Source of the DNA: Shinisaurus crocodilurus
Taxonomy: Eukaryota > Chordata > Lepidosauria > Squamata > Shinisauridae
Assembly: GCA_021292165.1 (NCBI GenBank)
Contig: CM037877.1
Span: forward strand, 107,755,858-107,819,857
DNA: 64,000 nt
Reading direction: 5' to 3'
Part shown: in pieces, positions 31,590 through 45,200 of the stretch
Position numbering within the stretch: position 1 is the first letter of the stretch
Layout: each line of letters opens with the position of its first letter
Notes under the pieces: generated by a model
Database searches by the model: none
What the model was told of the DNA's origin: nothing
What the model saw: the letters and a program-made list of their open reading frames with translations, nothing else
Translations under genes and position numbers: made by a program

Positions 31590-34500
31590 CCTCTCTTGTT
31601 TGAAATCTACAAAAGCACCATCTGCATATTTTTGCTTGCTCAGAAGCTGCTTCCTCCTCTCTTGACGTTTGGCACGCTTCTGGAATTCCTCATTGTGACT
31701 GTTCAAGTGTGAGGTCAGCTCCGCCATGCTATGCAGTTTACTATCACAGTGCCTGCACTGGAAGAGGGGGTTCTGGAAGCGGGCGCCACTTCCCAGTATG
31801 GTAAAGTCCCTCTTCAAGTCCTTGCTGTGGTGTTCTGTGTAATGCATGCACAGCAGCTCGGCTGTGCTGAAGGAGAGCTTGAAACACTTGACGCACCGGA
31901 AGGGAAGCCACTCAATTTCCGGAGCCTCTACCTCCACCTCGGGCTTCTCAAAATCATTCCTCTCCTCTGGCAGAGCTTGCTGCTTTTCATACTCATCAGC
32001 ATACACGGCAGTGAAGTAACCCCCCAGCTTGCTCGCATGTTGCTTCTTAGGGAACACTCCAGGGTGGCGTTTCATGTAGTGAGACACAATTCCTTTTTTG
32101 CTGAAGGACTGGAAGGAGCAGAGAGAGCATTTCTTCTTCTCCACTGCCCTCCTCAGCTCCTCGCTTAACTGAGGAGAATCTTCCTTTGGGGGTGATGGGA
32201 TGATCACTTTGTTGGGTTTGTCGCTGACAGTCCTTGAAGCTGCCAAGCAATGAGTATAGTAAGCATCAATGTCATGACGCTTCTGATAATGTGCAGCCAA
32301 ACCTTTACGAATAGGGTTTGTGTAGGAACACAAAGCACATTTGAAGAGGTTGTTCTTCCCTTCTGGTTGGGCCCGAACATTGTTGTGTTTTATTCGGTAG
32401 TGCCTAGCTATCCCTTTCCTGGTGGAGCAAAAATACTTACAGAGTTGGCATCGGAATACAGTGTGAGAAACCAAATGGGAACTTGAGAAGTGTGAAGGAG
32501 GCACTGAATCATCTCCAACGATTCTTCAGGAGCAATTTCTGGAGAGGGCTTAATTTCAGTGACTACTTCAGGCTCCAGAGAGGCAGGGAACTTAGGAGGA
32601 GATTGTGCAAACACATCAAACTCAGGCTGGTTATGGTATTTTTCGTAATGAATTTTGAGTTTCTCTAAAGTGCCATGTGTGTAAGGGCACAATTTACACC
32701 TGTAAGCACCATACCCTTGCTTGAAAATTCTACTGGTCTCCTCCACATCATTCTGGTTCATGTCATTAGGCTGCTCCACATCATGCACAAAATCTTCCGC
32801 AGTGACTTTTACTGAGGGATGTCTTTTCTGATAGTGCGTAAGAACACCATGGATGCGTGTATTGATGTAGGGGCAATGCCTACATTTGTACACAGCTCCT
32901 GGGTTAATATCTATGTCTTGTGCAAAATCTGCAGCTTTAACTTTCATCCCAGGATGTTTTTTGCCATAGTGAGTCAGAAGCCCATGCAAATTGTTGTATT
33001 CTGACTGGCACACTGTGCACTGGTACGGCGTTGAGGATATTGCAGGATTCACTGAGGTGAGCTGGATAGCTTTGTCTTGGGAAAAGTTTGAATCCTCTGC
33101 ATATTCTGTATCATGGTCCACCTGTGATGCTATCTGGCCCTCAGAATTTACCCTGGCCCCAGCATCATTGGATGCTGGGTTGGCTTTATCAGCAGCATCT
33201 TTCTCCTTGATGATATCTAGCAATACCGATTCATCTCCATTCATAGCCCAGGGATGAAAAGCTTGGTAGTGATTAGTAATGTCCCAAATGGAAGATGCTT
33301 CAAAAACGCAATCTCTGCATTTATAGGTTTTCATCTCAGATGGTATCAGTAGAGCTGGAGGAGAAGGATCCGGCCCTGCCCAGAGCTTTGTTGCCATGTA
33401 TGTGTAGTCGACATAATGCTCAGGATGTCGCCTTTGGTAATGCACAAGCAAGCCACTGGGCTCAGCATGAGAATAGATACACCACTCACAATGATACCCA
33501 GCTTCTATCAAGCCATCCAAAAATGCCCATCGCAAAATAGACGTGACTGTGGCCTTCAAGCTTGGGTGGTCCTTTTTAATGTGCTTCCGCAGTGCGTAGA
33601 AATAAGGAGATGTGTAAGAACACTGCCTACATTTGAGAGCTCTCAGCTTAGCCTTTTCTCGCTCAGTATTGGAAGAGGGAGTCTGCAGGCCGGCGGGGGA
33701 GTTTTTCTGGCCACGATCACAAAGGCTCCTGATTGTGGCAGTGTGCTGCCTAATCACATCTGCATTGGCTTTGAAATCACGATGCTTCTTTTGGTAATGT
33801 ATGAGTACGCCTTTCACAGTCCGGTTCCCATAATCACAGTGCTGGCAGAAGAACATCTCATTCTCTGAGGGAGCCACGGCACTCTCGGAGCTACCTCTAT
33901 TAAGCTGTTGCATAGATACTGGTGGTCTGTGAACACCAGGAGGCATATCTCCAGCTCTCATCATTGCTGCAGTGGGAGGTGCCTGCCTAATGTATTTCGC
34001 AGTTACTTTTATCTCTGGATGCCTTTTCTGGTAATGCACTAGCACTCCAACCACTGAGCGGTTGCTGTAAGAGCAATGTTTGCAGTAGTAAAGTTCAGTG
34101 GTAAGGTCTGGAGGTGGTGGAGGTGGTAGCTGTGAAGCCATGTTGGACATTTTGGGGGAGACGGGTGATCCTAATTCATAAGCCATCTGAGCCAGAGCAG
34201 AGCCCCTCTCCACAGATACCACACGCATAGTCTTCTGAATCCTGAAATAGGAAGCCTTCTCTTCAGGATGCTTTTTCTGGTAATGCACTAAGACAGAATG
34301 CATATTAGGACTTGCGAATGAACAAATGTCACAGTCGTAAACCACAACACTATTTACTGATGACTCCTTCTGGCTTTCAGATTCTGGGCTATTACCTTTC
34401 GAAGAATTTTTGCTAAAAGCAGCAGGTACACCAGTCCCACGTGCAACTGGAGTTGAAGTGGCTAGGCTTTTTGGAGCAGAGTTCAAGATCTCCCTCAGAG

Positions 34501-37044
34501 TCTGTGACTCTGAGCTTAACCCCTCTTGCTGCTCAATCACATAGCTAGAGAATATCATTGCATTGTTAATTTTGACTGTCGGGTGCATTCTTTGGTAATG
34601 TGGCATTAGGCTCCTAACATTTGGGCTGGTGTAAGAGCAAAAGCGACAGCGGTAGATCAAATCAGAATGATCAAAATTTAGTACATTCATAGCTTCAGGA
34701 TGATGTTCACCATAATGCTGTTGCAGGTCTTCAAAGTTTGTATAATCAATGTAACATTCAAGACATCTATAGACTGCACTGTGATCATTGGGATCCAGGA
34801 TATATCTAAAGCTGAACTTAATGTAGGGATGCATCCGCTGATAATGAGTGCTAACACTCCTGGCAGATTTGTTGCTGAAGTCACAGTGTTTACAATAGTA
34901 AAGCCTTCCAGAATCACCATAATCAGAATTGTCATTGTTTTGATCAGATCCATATATGCTTGACTGGCTGCCTAAAGCAGATGAATTCAAAACTTGGTCC
35001 TTCAAGCCAATTGAAGAACAATAATAGTCCTCCTCATCCTCAGATATAGTTAGCTCAATTTCTGCCCCATTGGTGGAATTGTAATCATGGGGGATATGCC
35101 TGTAGTTGGACTCTTTCTGAGACTCACTGGTATCTCTTCCCCACATTTGTTGGGAAGTGAAAGATGCCATTTCCATCAGTGGCTCAGATTGTTCTTCTTC
35201 CTTGTCCAGTTCTACTTCTATCTCCACTTCATTGTCTTCCTCTTCCTCTTCATCGTCCTCTACATTAATCACTGCATCTTCTTGCTGCTTGTTTTGACTT
35301 ATTTTACTTTGCAAATTACTAGCTATCTCATCGATTCTTGTTCTCTTCTTCACTGGTGACAGATCTAGGGGGAAGTCATTGGACATCTTTCTAGAGGCTT
35401 TCGCTACAAAGTTGTTTTTAGAAGATAGCCCAAGAATTGAGGTCTGGCTTTTCTTCACAGTGCTGGGAGAGGCATGAGCATCAGGCTCACTGTCTTGTGG
35501 AGTATTTGATGAGGGGCCCTCATATTTTGGCAAGTTGTCACAAAATGAGTGCTTGTGTTGCTGATGAACCCGAAGGCCTTTCAAAGTAGTTGTGGAATAA
35601 TTGCACATGGTACATTTATATGGATGCTGTGAATTGGACTGTGGAGATTGCTGCTGCTGCTGCATGGAATCCATCATTCCCCCAGACTTCCTGCCATTGA
35701 TATTGCCCCCATCATAGGATACTGTGCTTTCATTTAAAGAAGAAGCTATGCTTTCCGTTTGAGAATTCACTGCATCCCAGTCCGATGCTGCACCAGTGTG
35801 ACACTGTTTATGAGCTCCAAGTTTGAATGAGCTCTTGCAAGTGAAAGGACATTCATCACATTTGTATACTGCTGTCTTTCCAGACAGGTGAATGTTTTCA
35901 ATATGGCGGGAAATGCTCCGCCGATGCATGGTAAGGAAAGGGCAGAAAGGACACTGGAACCTATTCATGAACCTTCTAAAGGGGATCCCCTTTGTTTCCA
36001 ATAACTTGTGGCCCTCAGATCCCATCAGTTGCTCTGCCGTTAGTCCTGAGGTTTGGTGATCCATGGAGTTCAACCCATTCTCACTGTCTAGTTCATTTAG
36101 CTCGTCATCAGAACTGGAGTCATTCAGCATACTGTTTGTATCCATATCAGCAGAATTTGCCATGTCAGCAATCCCATAACGAGATCTGTCAGACAAATTA
36201 ACAATGCCCGAATTGTGAGGTGCCTTATGTTTCATATGAGGATAGGAAACAGAAGAAAATTTTGAAGACGAAGAGTTCGACCTGACAAGGGAATTGTTCA
36301 TAGAACCTCTGTAGTTTGGGATGTTTGCGTTAGGCATCTCTCGTCCAGAAGCATTCATGGGAATATAGTTAGAGTTTGGGGTGGGGCTTGGTGGACCCTT
36401 GCTTGATACATCTGGCATATTGGTCCCTTCCTGTTGCTGCCTCAGGCTTGACAATATTTTCACCATGCTGCGATGCTTTTTCATCATATGATCACACCAA
36501 CGTTCCCTTCGAGGCGTCTGGTAACTACACCATTCACAACAGAAATTGCCTCTTGACTTGGTTAAAGGCTTGACCATAGACTCCAAGATACTGCGCTCTA
36601 CAACTTCAGCTGGAAGTTCTTTGCATGAGTCCTGTACTGGTACAGATGTAGATGCTGATTCAGAGATAGCAGCTGAAGCAGCAGGAGGAGTGGAGCTCTC
36701 CTTCAGACTATTCTTGTGGTACATCTTCTGGTGTTTGATAATCCTTGCACGTCTCGGTGATTTGTAGGTACAGAACTGGCAAGAAAAAACCTTGCCAAAG
36801 CCCTCGTGCATCATGATGTTGTAATTTAAGGAGCCAGCACCAGGTGATCCAGCTGGCGATCCTCCAGCCTGAGCGCCATGCACTTTCCGCGTATGCTCTA
36901 TGAGAAGGTTTTTGGATCGGAAATAACGCACACAGAATTTACACTGGAAAAACTTGTTTGCTGGTTTGGAGAGCATATGTTGGCCATAATAATTCTGGCT
37001 ATGGCTATAGTAATTTCCAGTCCCCAACTGAGCTGCATTTTGTC
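31590..37044 (-). CDS. ZNF462: ZNF462 giant coding exon 2 (with one frame break)
   Basis: 5455 nt. The acceptor 'ttccttttag' precedes 37044 and the donor 'gtaagg' follows 31590. It continues the Gly codon of exon 1 into 'QNAAQLGTGNYYSHSQNYYG'. The part read from 37044 to about 32525 encodes 18 C2H2 fingers, e.g. 'FQCKFCVRYFRSKNLLIEH', 'FSCQFCTYKSPRRARIIKH', 'YYCKHCDFSNKSARSVSTH'. Many end in the 'HYQKRHP'-type signature of this protein. It also has a Gln run ('MQQQQQSPQ'), an acidic run ('DDEEEEEDNEVEIE') and a Pro run ('LPPPPPPDL'). From about 32500 down a second frame carries five more fingers ('FRCQLCKYFCSTRKGIARH', 'FKCALCSYTNPIRKGLAAH'...). The exon is one base short of the length needed to link the phases of exons 1 and 3, consistent with a single missing base. 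ZNF462 is a nuclear chromatin-associated protein needed in vertebrate development (family knowledge). Confidence 0.95.
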
Positions 37045-38040
37045 CTAAAAGGAAGAGAAATAACAAACATTACTTTAGGAATTGATAAAATGTATTATAG
37101 TGTCATCCTTCCACCCTCATCAAAATTGCAAGTTATTCCCAAGGACTGGGTTTATAAATACTTCCTTCGATTGCATAAAATGGACCTACCACTTCCAGTT
37201 TTGTTGGTAAATGCATAACTAGATGTGACATGTAAATGATAATTCACTTCTTTCTTCTTTCTTTTTTTAAGGAAAAAATGTAGTTTGCAGAATTCACATA
37301 TATCACTTCCAAATGGTTTAAAGTCAAACAAAGGAGTAATGAACAACTGTGTAACAAGTAACAATGAGATAAAATGCAAGTCTAATGAAGATTTGTTCAT
37401 AACAACTACCACTAATAGCAAAAGATTGCCATCAGTGGCACTGGCTATGAAAGTAGTTTCATCAATACCCTTCTTGAAATGTAGGTACATTATTACGCGG
37501 GTGTGTGTGTGTGTGTGTGTGCCTGTGCACACACCTATCTATACATACACTTAGTAGTAACTTTCTAAGAAGTAGTGTTAGAATTCCTAAACGTATCAAA
37601 AAAGTCTTATGAGTGGATAAAAAGCTACAACCAGCGGTTATTGGGGGATAAATGCATCACATGGGGGGCTATGACATGTTTTTACTTTTGATCAAGAGAT
37701 GAAACCAACATATGATGGATGCTACTCCATTGGTGGTCCACTTAATGAAAACTTGTGGGTAGTTGAATGCCACTGATACAATTGTATAGGCTACTGCAAG
37801 ATATTCAATATAAGTTTGCAATGGAATCCAAACACTCAGCAACAGAACATGGTCACTACCTATTGAATATGAAAATCACAGGTGGCAGTTCACCTGCAAA
37901 GCGATTTTTGTCATCAATTATAAGCTGTTATAAGATGTGCACATGTCCCAATAGGATAGTAACCTTAGGATGTAGCAATGGAGTAAAACCATAAAATGAC
38001 AACATTCCAAATAGAGAGTTAGGAAAGGAACAGTATTTAC
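37045..38040. other. intron 1 of the coding region (996 bp)
   Basis: Lies between the donor after 38041 and the acceptor before 37044. Contains a (TG)n tract at 37499-37520. Otherwise no feature supported. Confidence 0.75.
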
Positions 38041-38293
38041 CCGCCATTTCATCTGCAATTGCAAATTCATCTTTTACAGAAGAATATTCCACCTCAGCCT
38101 GGTCACTGCTATTCATGGAACTAAACCTCGACTGGCTCGGTGTTTCCTCAGCGACATCTGTGGGCTGCAGAAATGCGGTATGAACATCCTGAATGTGAGC
38201 TTTAAGATCTTCATAGGATGGTGCTCGAAAATCACAGCCATCACACTGCAGCACCTCCATAGTCCTTATTGTTAAGTTTTACATTAGGAAATC
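38041..38293 (-). CDS. ZNF462: ZNF462 first coding exon with 33 nt of 5' UTR
   Basis: The acceptor is a long pyrimidine tract ending 'ttccccctcag' before 38293. The 5' UTR is 38261-38293 and the ATG is at 38260-38258. It encodes 73 codons plus one base: a C2H2 finger at the very N terminus ('LQCDGCDFRAPSYEDLKAH' ending 'IQDVH'), then 'TAFLQPTDVAEETPSQSRFS' and 'VKDEFAIADEMA'. The donor 'gtaaat' follows 38041. The start is supported by the match to the known ZNF462 N terminus (MEVLQCDGCDF) and the presence of a 5' acceptor, which implies at least one noncoding exon further right. Confidence 0.95.
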
Positions 38294-38536
38294 CTGAGGG
38301 GGAAGAAAAGGGGAGGGGGAGACAAAGTGTCAGATAACCGTTTATGAATGGGGAGGAAATTAGCATATGACTGACATCCAGAAAAATGTTACAGTAGCAT
38401 AGATTTAGTCTTGAGCAAATATAAGAAGATTTTATCAGAAACACTCACCTTCACCTGCAAAAAGTAAAGCAAAATAGAGTAGCAACAGATTCTTACAGGA
38501 TCTCAGAGGCGACACTGTAGAAACATTCAGGTGTGT
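38294..38536. other. 5' intron next to the first coding exon
   Basis: Contains an unusual minus-strand 'tttttgcag|gtgaag|gtgagt' arrangement at 38443-38460: an acceptor and donor only 6 bases apart, or a recursive-splice-like site. No expression support is available. Confidence 0.4.
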
Positions 38537-41500
38537 GACTAAGAACATAAGAAGAGTCCTGCTGGATCAGACCAAGGGTCCATCTAGTCCAGCATTCTGT
38601 TCACACAGTGGTCAACCAGCTGCCCATGGGAAACTTAAAAGCAGGACATGGGTGCAACAGCACCCTCCCACCCATGTTCCCCAGCTACTGTTGTATCTAG
38701 GCATACTGCCTCTGATACTGGAGGTAGGATATAGCCATCAGGACTAGTAGCCATTGATAGCCTTATCCTCCTTGAATTTGCCCAATCCTCTTTTAAAGCC
38801 ATCTAGATTGGTGGCCACCACTACATCTTGTGGAAGTGAATTCCATAGTTTAACTATGCACTGTGTGAAGTACTTCCTTTTCTTGTCCTGAATCTCCCAC
38901 CCATCCGCTTCATGGGATGACCCCATTTTCTGGTATTATGAGAGGGAGAAAAATGTCTCCCTCCCCACTTTCTCCACATCATTCACAATTTTGTACATTC
39001 CTATCATGTCTCCCCCTACTTGCCTTTTGTCTAAGCTAAACAATCCCAGCTGCTGTAAGCTTTCCTCATAGGGGAGTTGTTCCAGCCCCTTGATTATTTT
39101 AGTTGCCCCTTTCTGTCCTTTTTCCAACACTACTATGTCCTTTTTTAGGTGCGGTGATGAGTACTGTACACAGCATTCTAAGTGCAGTCACACTGTAGAT
39201 TTGTATAAGGGCAGTATGATCTTGGCAGTTCTATTTTCAATTCCTTTCCTAATTATGCCTAACATGGAGTTTGACTTTTTCACAGCAGCTGCACACTGGG
39301 CTGACATTTTCATCTAGCTGTCCACTGCAAGCCCAAGATCTCTTTCTTGGTCAGTCACCGCTAGCTCAGATCCCATCAGATTATACTTGAAGTTGGGATT
39401 TTTCACCCCAATGTGCATTACTGTACACTTGCTTACATTGAACCGCATTTGCCATTTTTATGTCCATTCTCCCAGTTTGGAGAGATCATTTTGGAGCTCC
39501 TCACAATCCCTTTGTTTTCACCACCCAAAATTATTTGGTGTCATCAGCAACCTTGGCCACTTCACTGCTAATTCCTAATTCCAGTCCAGATCATTTATGA
39601 ATAAATTGAAAAGCATTGGTCCCAATACAGATCCCCATTTATATCCCTCCATTGGGAGAATTTACCATTTATTCCTACTCTCTGCTTTCTGTTCTTTAAC
39701 CAGTTACTGATCCATAAGAGGGCATCTCCTCTTATTCCATAACTGCTAAGTTTGCTCAGGAGTCTTTGGTGAGGGACTTTGTCAAAAGCCTTCTGAAAGT
39801 AAACAATGTCTACCGGATTACCCCTGTCCACATGTGTATTGACACTCTCAAAGAATTCTAAAAGGTTAGTGAGACAGGAATACCTTTGCGGAAGCCATGT
39901 TGATTTTTTTTCAGCAGGGCTTATCCTTCTATATGCTTACTAATTTTATCTTTAATAATGCTTTCAATCAATTTACCTGGAACAGACATTAAGCTAACCG
40001 GCCTGTAATTTCCTGTATCCCCCCAGATGTCTTTTTAAACATCAGTGTTACATTGGCCATTCTCCAGGCCTCTGGTACAGAGGCTGATCTTAGGGACATG
40101 TTACATATTTTTGTTAGAAGATCAGCAATTTCATATTTGAGTTCTTTATAAACTCTAGCATGGATACCATCTGAGCCCTATGATTTATTAACTTTCAGTT
40201 TGTCAATAAGGTTAAGAACATCATCTTTTGTCACTACTATTAGCTTCAATTCCTCAGCCTCCTTTCCTGAAAACATCAGTTCAGGTACAGGTATCTGTCC
40301 TATATCTTCTGCAGTGAGGACAGATGAAACGAATTCATTCAGCTTCTCTGCAATCTCCTCATCCTCCTTTAATACTCATTTAACTCCATTGTCATTCAAC
40401 GGTCCAACTGCCTCCATAGCTGGTTTCCCGCTTCAGATATATTTAAAGAATTATTTATTGTTGGCCTTGATATTGTTAGCAATAAGCTCCTCAAAATGCT
40501 TTTTTGCCTCTCGTATTGCCTGCTTGCGTCTCCTTTATGTAAGTTTGTGCTCCCTCCTTTTTTTCCAAGTCTCATTTGGGCAAGACTTCTGAAGGAAGCC
40601 TTCTAACAGCTTCTTTGACCTTGCTGGTTAACCATGCTGGTGAGCTCTTAGACTTGATGCTACCTTTCCTAACCTGTGGTATACATTCTAGCTGAGCTTC
40701 TATTATTGTGGTTTTGAGTAACCTCCAAGCATTTTGAAGGGATTTAACCCTCTTGACTCCCCCTTTCAACTTCCTTTTTACGAGGTCTCTCATTTTAGAG
40801 AAGGTTCCTCTTTTGAAGTCAAATGTGACTGTGTTGGACCTCCTTGGCAATCTTCTATTTAAATATATATTAACTCTGATAGCACTGAGGTCACTTTCCA
40901 ACTGGTACAACAAAATTTACATTTTGTACTAGGTCCTGGGCAACACCCATTTGGATTAAATCCAGGGTTGCCTCCCCTCTGGTCGGTTCCATGACCAACT
41001 GTTCTAGGGTACAGTCATTTCGGGCACTGAAAAATTTAACCTCTTTGTTGTGACATTTATCCAGTCAATGTGGGGGTAACTGGTCACCCATTATTACATC
41101 ACTTCCCCATCTGGATCCCTCCCTGATTTCATTTTCCATCTCAAGAAAACCTTGATCATTCTGGTTTGGGGGATGATAGCATGCTCCTAGTACTAAATTG
41201 GTTTTTGAGCCCAGTATTGTCATCCACAGTGCTTCTGTGGAAGAGTCTGCCTCTTTTAGGTTTTCTAGTCTGCTCAACACTATGCCCTCTTTGACATACA
41301 GAGCAACACCTCCTCCAGCTTCCTATAGAGTTTATATCCAGAGATGACCATATCCCACTGGTTCTCTCCACTATACCAGTTTTTCATAATGCCCGCTATA
41401 TCTAGGTTCTCCTTTAAAACCAGGCACTCCAACTCTCCCATCTTGGCTTGGAGGCATCTAGCATTTGCATAGTAACACCTATACACGATGTCCCTCCCCA

Positions 41501-41620
41501 GATATCTCTGGTGTGTGCATCTTTAAGGCCTCTTTACTTGGTACACAGGACTTGCTTAATTGCCTCACTTTGCTCAGCTCTTACCTGCTGTTAACATCAG
41601 TCCATCTCCAACAAGGAACA
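38537..41620 (-). mobile_element. decayed CR1-like LINE, 3' end to endonuclease
   Basis: Read on the minus strand, several broken frames follow the order of a CR1-type ORF2. Endonuclease pieces come first ('CYYANARCLQAKMGELECL' near 41440; 'NLVLGACYHPPNQNDQGF' near 41190). A linker follows at 40572-40913, then reverse transcriptase ('DIVYFQKAFDKVPHQRLL' and 'WLKNRKQRVGINGKFSQW', 39620-39800), then the C-terminal 'ATKIIKGLEQLPYEESLQQL' and 'GLFSLDKR' (39020-39115), 'VKLWNSLPQDVV' (about 38840) and the 3' UTR ending near 38537. The frames are separated by stops and shifts, so it is inactive. Confidence 0.85.
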
Positions 41621-41789
41621 AGGAAGCATATGGTAGAAAGGCACCAACAATACAACGCAATGAAACTATTGTTAGCGGGGGAAATTCTTTTCAGACACTT
41701 CCTTAAAATCCCAAATAGATTATTTACTGATCTTTTATTCCATGCTTCCCCCAAGGAGTTCACGTGACATACATGGTACCTTCCACCTT

Positions 41790-41920
41790 CTCAATAATAC
41801 TGCTTAGTAGGTTAGGCTGAGACTGCCTAACTGGCCCAAGGTCACCCTATGAGTTAAGTTGGATTTGTATCCAGGTCTCCCCATTGAAAACCCAACACTC
41901 TAGCCACTACAGTACACAAC
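41790..41920. repeat. dispersed repeat, same family as the DIRS target
   Basis: Contains 'taggttaggctgagactgcc', 'tggcccaaggtcaccctatg' and then 'tccaggtctcc...aacactctagccactacagtacac'. It shows the two halves that the DIRS element separates at 1394/7276 as one continuous unit. Confidence 0.65.
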
Positions 41921-42112
41921 TATTTAACTGTAAAAGACTGTTACTTTTAGTATTACAGACTAATGCTTACTGAATTTTTAAAAAGTCTTGTTTACTGAGC
42001 TGGAGAAGGTAGCACCTAGTTCTCCTTCCATAATACAATAGGAACCTTTCAACAGAATTATCAGAATTACATCCCCCACCGCAATGTTTCATGGGTCATA
42101 TGATTCATAGAT

Positions 42113-42276
42113 TTCATAGATCATAGAGTCGGAAGGGGCCTACAAGGCCATCGAGTCCAACCCCCTGCTCAGTGCAGGAAACTAAAGGAGGGGTCTCCCA
42201 TCCAAGTAATAACCAGGCTTGACCCTGCTTAGCTTTCCACGCTCAGACAAGCTGAGCCAGCGTAAGCCACAGGCCT
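42113..42276 (-). mobile_element. 5S-rRNA-derived SINE, minus strand
   Basis: Very similar to 24993-25157 over its full length, including 'ggtctcccatccaagtaata', 'accaggcttgaccctgctta' and 'gctgagccagcg'. It shares the 'tcatagatcatagagt' end. Confidence 0.8.
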
Positions 42277-45200
42277 CCTTGAAGAATGCAAGTTTAGTAC
42301 ATGATCCTGTTAAAATCTACTGTTTTTATCATTCTAGGAGATGCTTAATGAATAGGTTGAAAACATACCACTTTCTGTAGAAAGAAGTGTACATAAAAGA
42401 TAAGCTTTTTAAAAAGGTAATTCTACCCCAGCAGTCCATGGATCCAGCAGCGACTATTATCTTAATGAATGGATCGCTTATTTTAAAGTCTTGTCACATA
42501 CTCGAGCAGGTCACATTCAGCCTAGGAACTCCACAAGTCCAAGAGATGGAATGGCCGCCAAAATATGCCGATGAAAATTCCCTTCTCTTATTGTAGAGCA
42601 ACATAAAGTTACTTCTACAGAATGCTCAAAGCTGAACAATATTATTGAGTGTAATAAAGAAAGGCACTGCTGTCAGGATTCTGCATCAGAAGAAAGTTCT
42701 TCCTGGTAGCATGATTTTCTTTTTTCGGGGGGGGGCACTCAGTGAGCACAAAGGCACATGTACTGACAGGATTTTAAACCCTGCAGTGCGTTAGATCGCC
42801 ACTCTGCCTCCTCCTTGCACCCTTCTCCTTCCTTGCATTGAAAGAATGAACAGTGGCACTGCCTTCTTTTCAGCTAACAAAGTTAACAACAATCAAGATA
42901 CTCAATCTTTTATGTGCAAGCACCAGACCAGACTGTGTGGAAGAGGTTGCTATCTGCTCTGGATCAAATTACAGCAGTGAGCACCGAGGCCCCACCCCAC
43001 AAGTCTCCTTTAGCACAGTCCATTAGACCTGAAAACAATCCCTCCCCCGCCCTCCTCTCTTGTCATGGTGCAGCAGACAACTCCTGAATTCAGAATGCTC
43101 CATAGGAAGAACTAGAAGGAAGAAAGAAAGAAGAAAGAGAAAGAAAGCAGATCCTCCACTTTTCACTGTCCATCCTCATAACCTCCCCACTCCAAGTATA
43201 GTCCTTTCATCTGAGCCAAACAAGCCACAGCTCTGCTGAATGTGTTTATCACACTTTCAAGAGATATGTGAACTCCTGCGTCACTGAAGCTTTAAGACTC
43301 ACTAAGCTGCCCTAGTCCTCTGAGCTTTAGGAGAGAGAGTGCAGCCATTTTAGCTCAGACAAGTCATGTACTCAGAGAGAAAGAGAAAGGCTCAGAGCTC
43401 CTAACCAGCACATAATATGGCTTCACTTATCTCAGCCTCATCTCGAAACACAAGATTCTTCTCTCCCCACACTACCTTTTCTTTCTTTCTTTCCAAGCCT
43501 GGTGTTAGGAACCAGCATCTTGGAGGACCAGAACTTATGATTTAGCCCTTGCAGGAAAGAACAGACGCCTGAAGGCTCCAACGTGGCTGTCCTTTCCCCT
43601 AACACAGCCATGGGCAAAATATCTCTGAAGGCTCCTTCTGGATCCCACAAATGTTCCAGCAACAGCAGCTTTTGCTTAGGCAAAAGAGTTATGAAATTGT
43701 CTTAACAGACTGAAGCAAGTCACCTTTTCTAAAAATAAAAACTACAATAAAAAAATAAAATAGGAGAGAGATGGAGAGGTGGGGGGGGCAGAAAAGGAGA
43801 AAAGGGAGGGGAAAGCCCTCCAGTATCCTTCCTCTTGGGAGTCGTTCTTCTATGCACAGAAGACATACCATCTGACTCTGCCTGCCAGATTCCAAAGTCT
43901 AATGACCTTTGTTAATCACCAGCCAAGCTGTCTGCCTCAGCAAGCCTTGCCAATAGGCACACCCTTCAACACAAAGGCTGGAGCTATTCCTTTTGGAGAG
44001 AGGTTCTATGAAAGCTCCATTGTGTAGAAAAGCTGAGGGGAAAGAGAAAGCGAGGTGGGAGGGGTGAGGGAAGATCTTTTCCTTTAAATACCATTGAGTC
44101 TATGAGGAACAAAAGTGACAAAATGGCCTTCCTCTACTGTTTCTCCTTGTTTGGAAAGTTCTCAGATTGGCTTAGGAAACAAAAGAAGGGAGTGAGAGGA
44201 AAAATTAAAACATCTCTCCCCAAGGTATAACTCAGTCTCTGCTGCTGAACAAGAAAAGCAACAGAGAATTGTCATCAGTCAGCTGCACCATATGCCTGCT
44301 GCACTTCCTTGAAGTTACCTTAGAAAAGATGTTAACTCTGGGCTGCCCATACAGAAGCACTCGGATCAAATATTCAACTTGTTCTCTAGCAACACAGATC
44401 GAGGAGCTGTGTGATCACCAGGTGTTCATCAGGATAATCCTCTCAGAATAGATCCTGTTGAATTGAGTGGAACGGGGACAAGATCCCATGCGTTCTCTTA
44501 ATAGATGTGAAGCTATACAAGAGCACTTCAATGGAATTTGTGCAGGAGACATTCCTGGTAGACTGTGATCACTGATTTGTAAATTATTCTTTAAGAAAGA
44601 GCTTTTAAAATGGTTCCTAACCTTAATAAAAATCTCCAAATCATGCAAAATGGGAGCTGACCTCAATAATTGTTGTAAGTTACAACTTAGTGGCCCTTTA
44701 ATTTCAAATTTTCATCAAAATCAGAAGAAAATATTTTTTACTTTTGGTTTTATTATGTAAGTATTTCTGGTCATGGTTCAACATGGGGGGGGGGGCGGGA
44801 ATCCCCAAAGACCTAACATGGTTTAAGTGATCAAGGAAATCCAAATACGATGTCTGTATTTTTCTTTGTCTATGGGAGATAAAGAGCAGAAGGACCCATC
44901 TGTCAGCCGAAGAATGGAGCTCATTTTCACTGCAGATGTTAATATGCTGTCAAGATGCACATGAAAGAGAGATATATGGAAACAATATCAGCATGTTTGT
45001 CCATAATGACAAAGGCAGCAGTTGCAACATTTCCATGTGCTTATAACCAGGACTGTTCATACTTTGTAATACTAAAAAAACAAACCAAAACCAAAACTCT
45101 ACTCAGATTATGCAAATTTTGTGCAAACAAAATCCAAAATTTATACCTAACCAGAATAAAGTTAAGCAAATATAACGAAACTGCATGAAAGTGTTACATT

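Noticed and set aside
32408..32504. Reading the 5' frame of the giant exon through to its stop as a natural ZNF462 C terminus
   Set aside because: The tail after the break has no similarity to ZNF462, while zinc fingers continue at once in the next frame and exon phases downstream remain consistent.
31731..36767. Several plus-strand open frames of 60-150 codons over the giant exon
   Set aside because: They are antisense shadows of the ZNF462 coding sequence.
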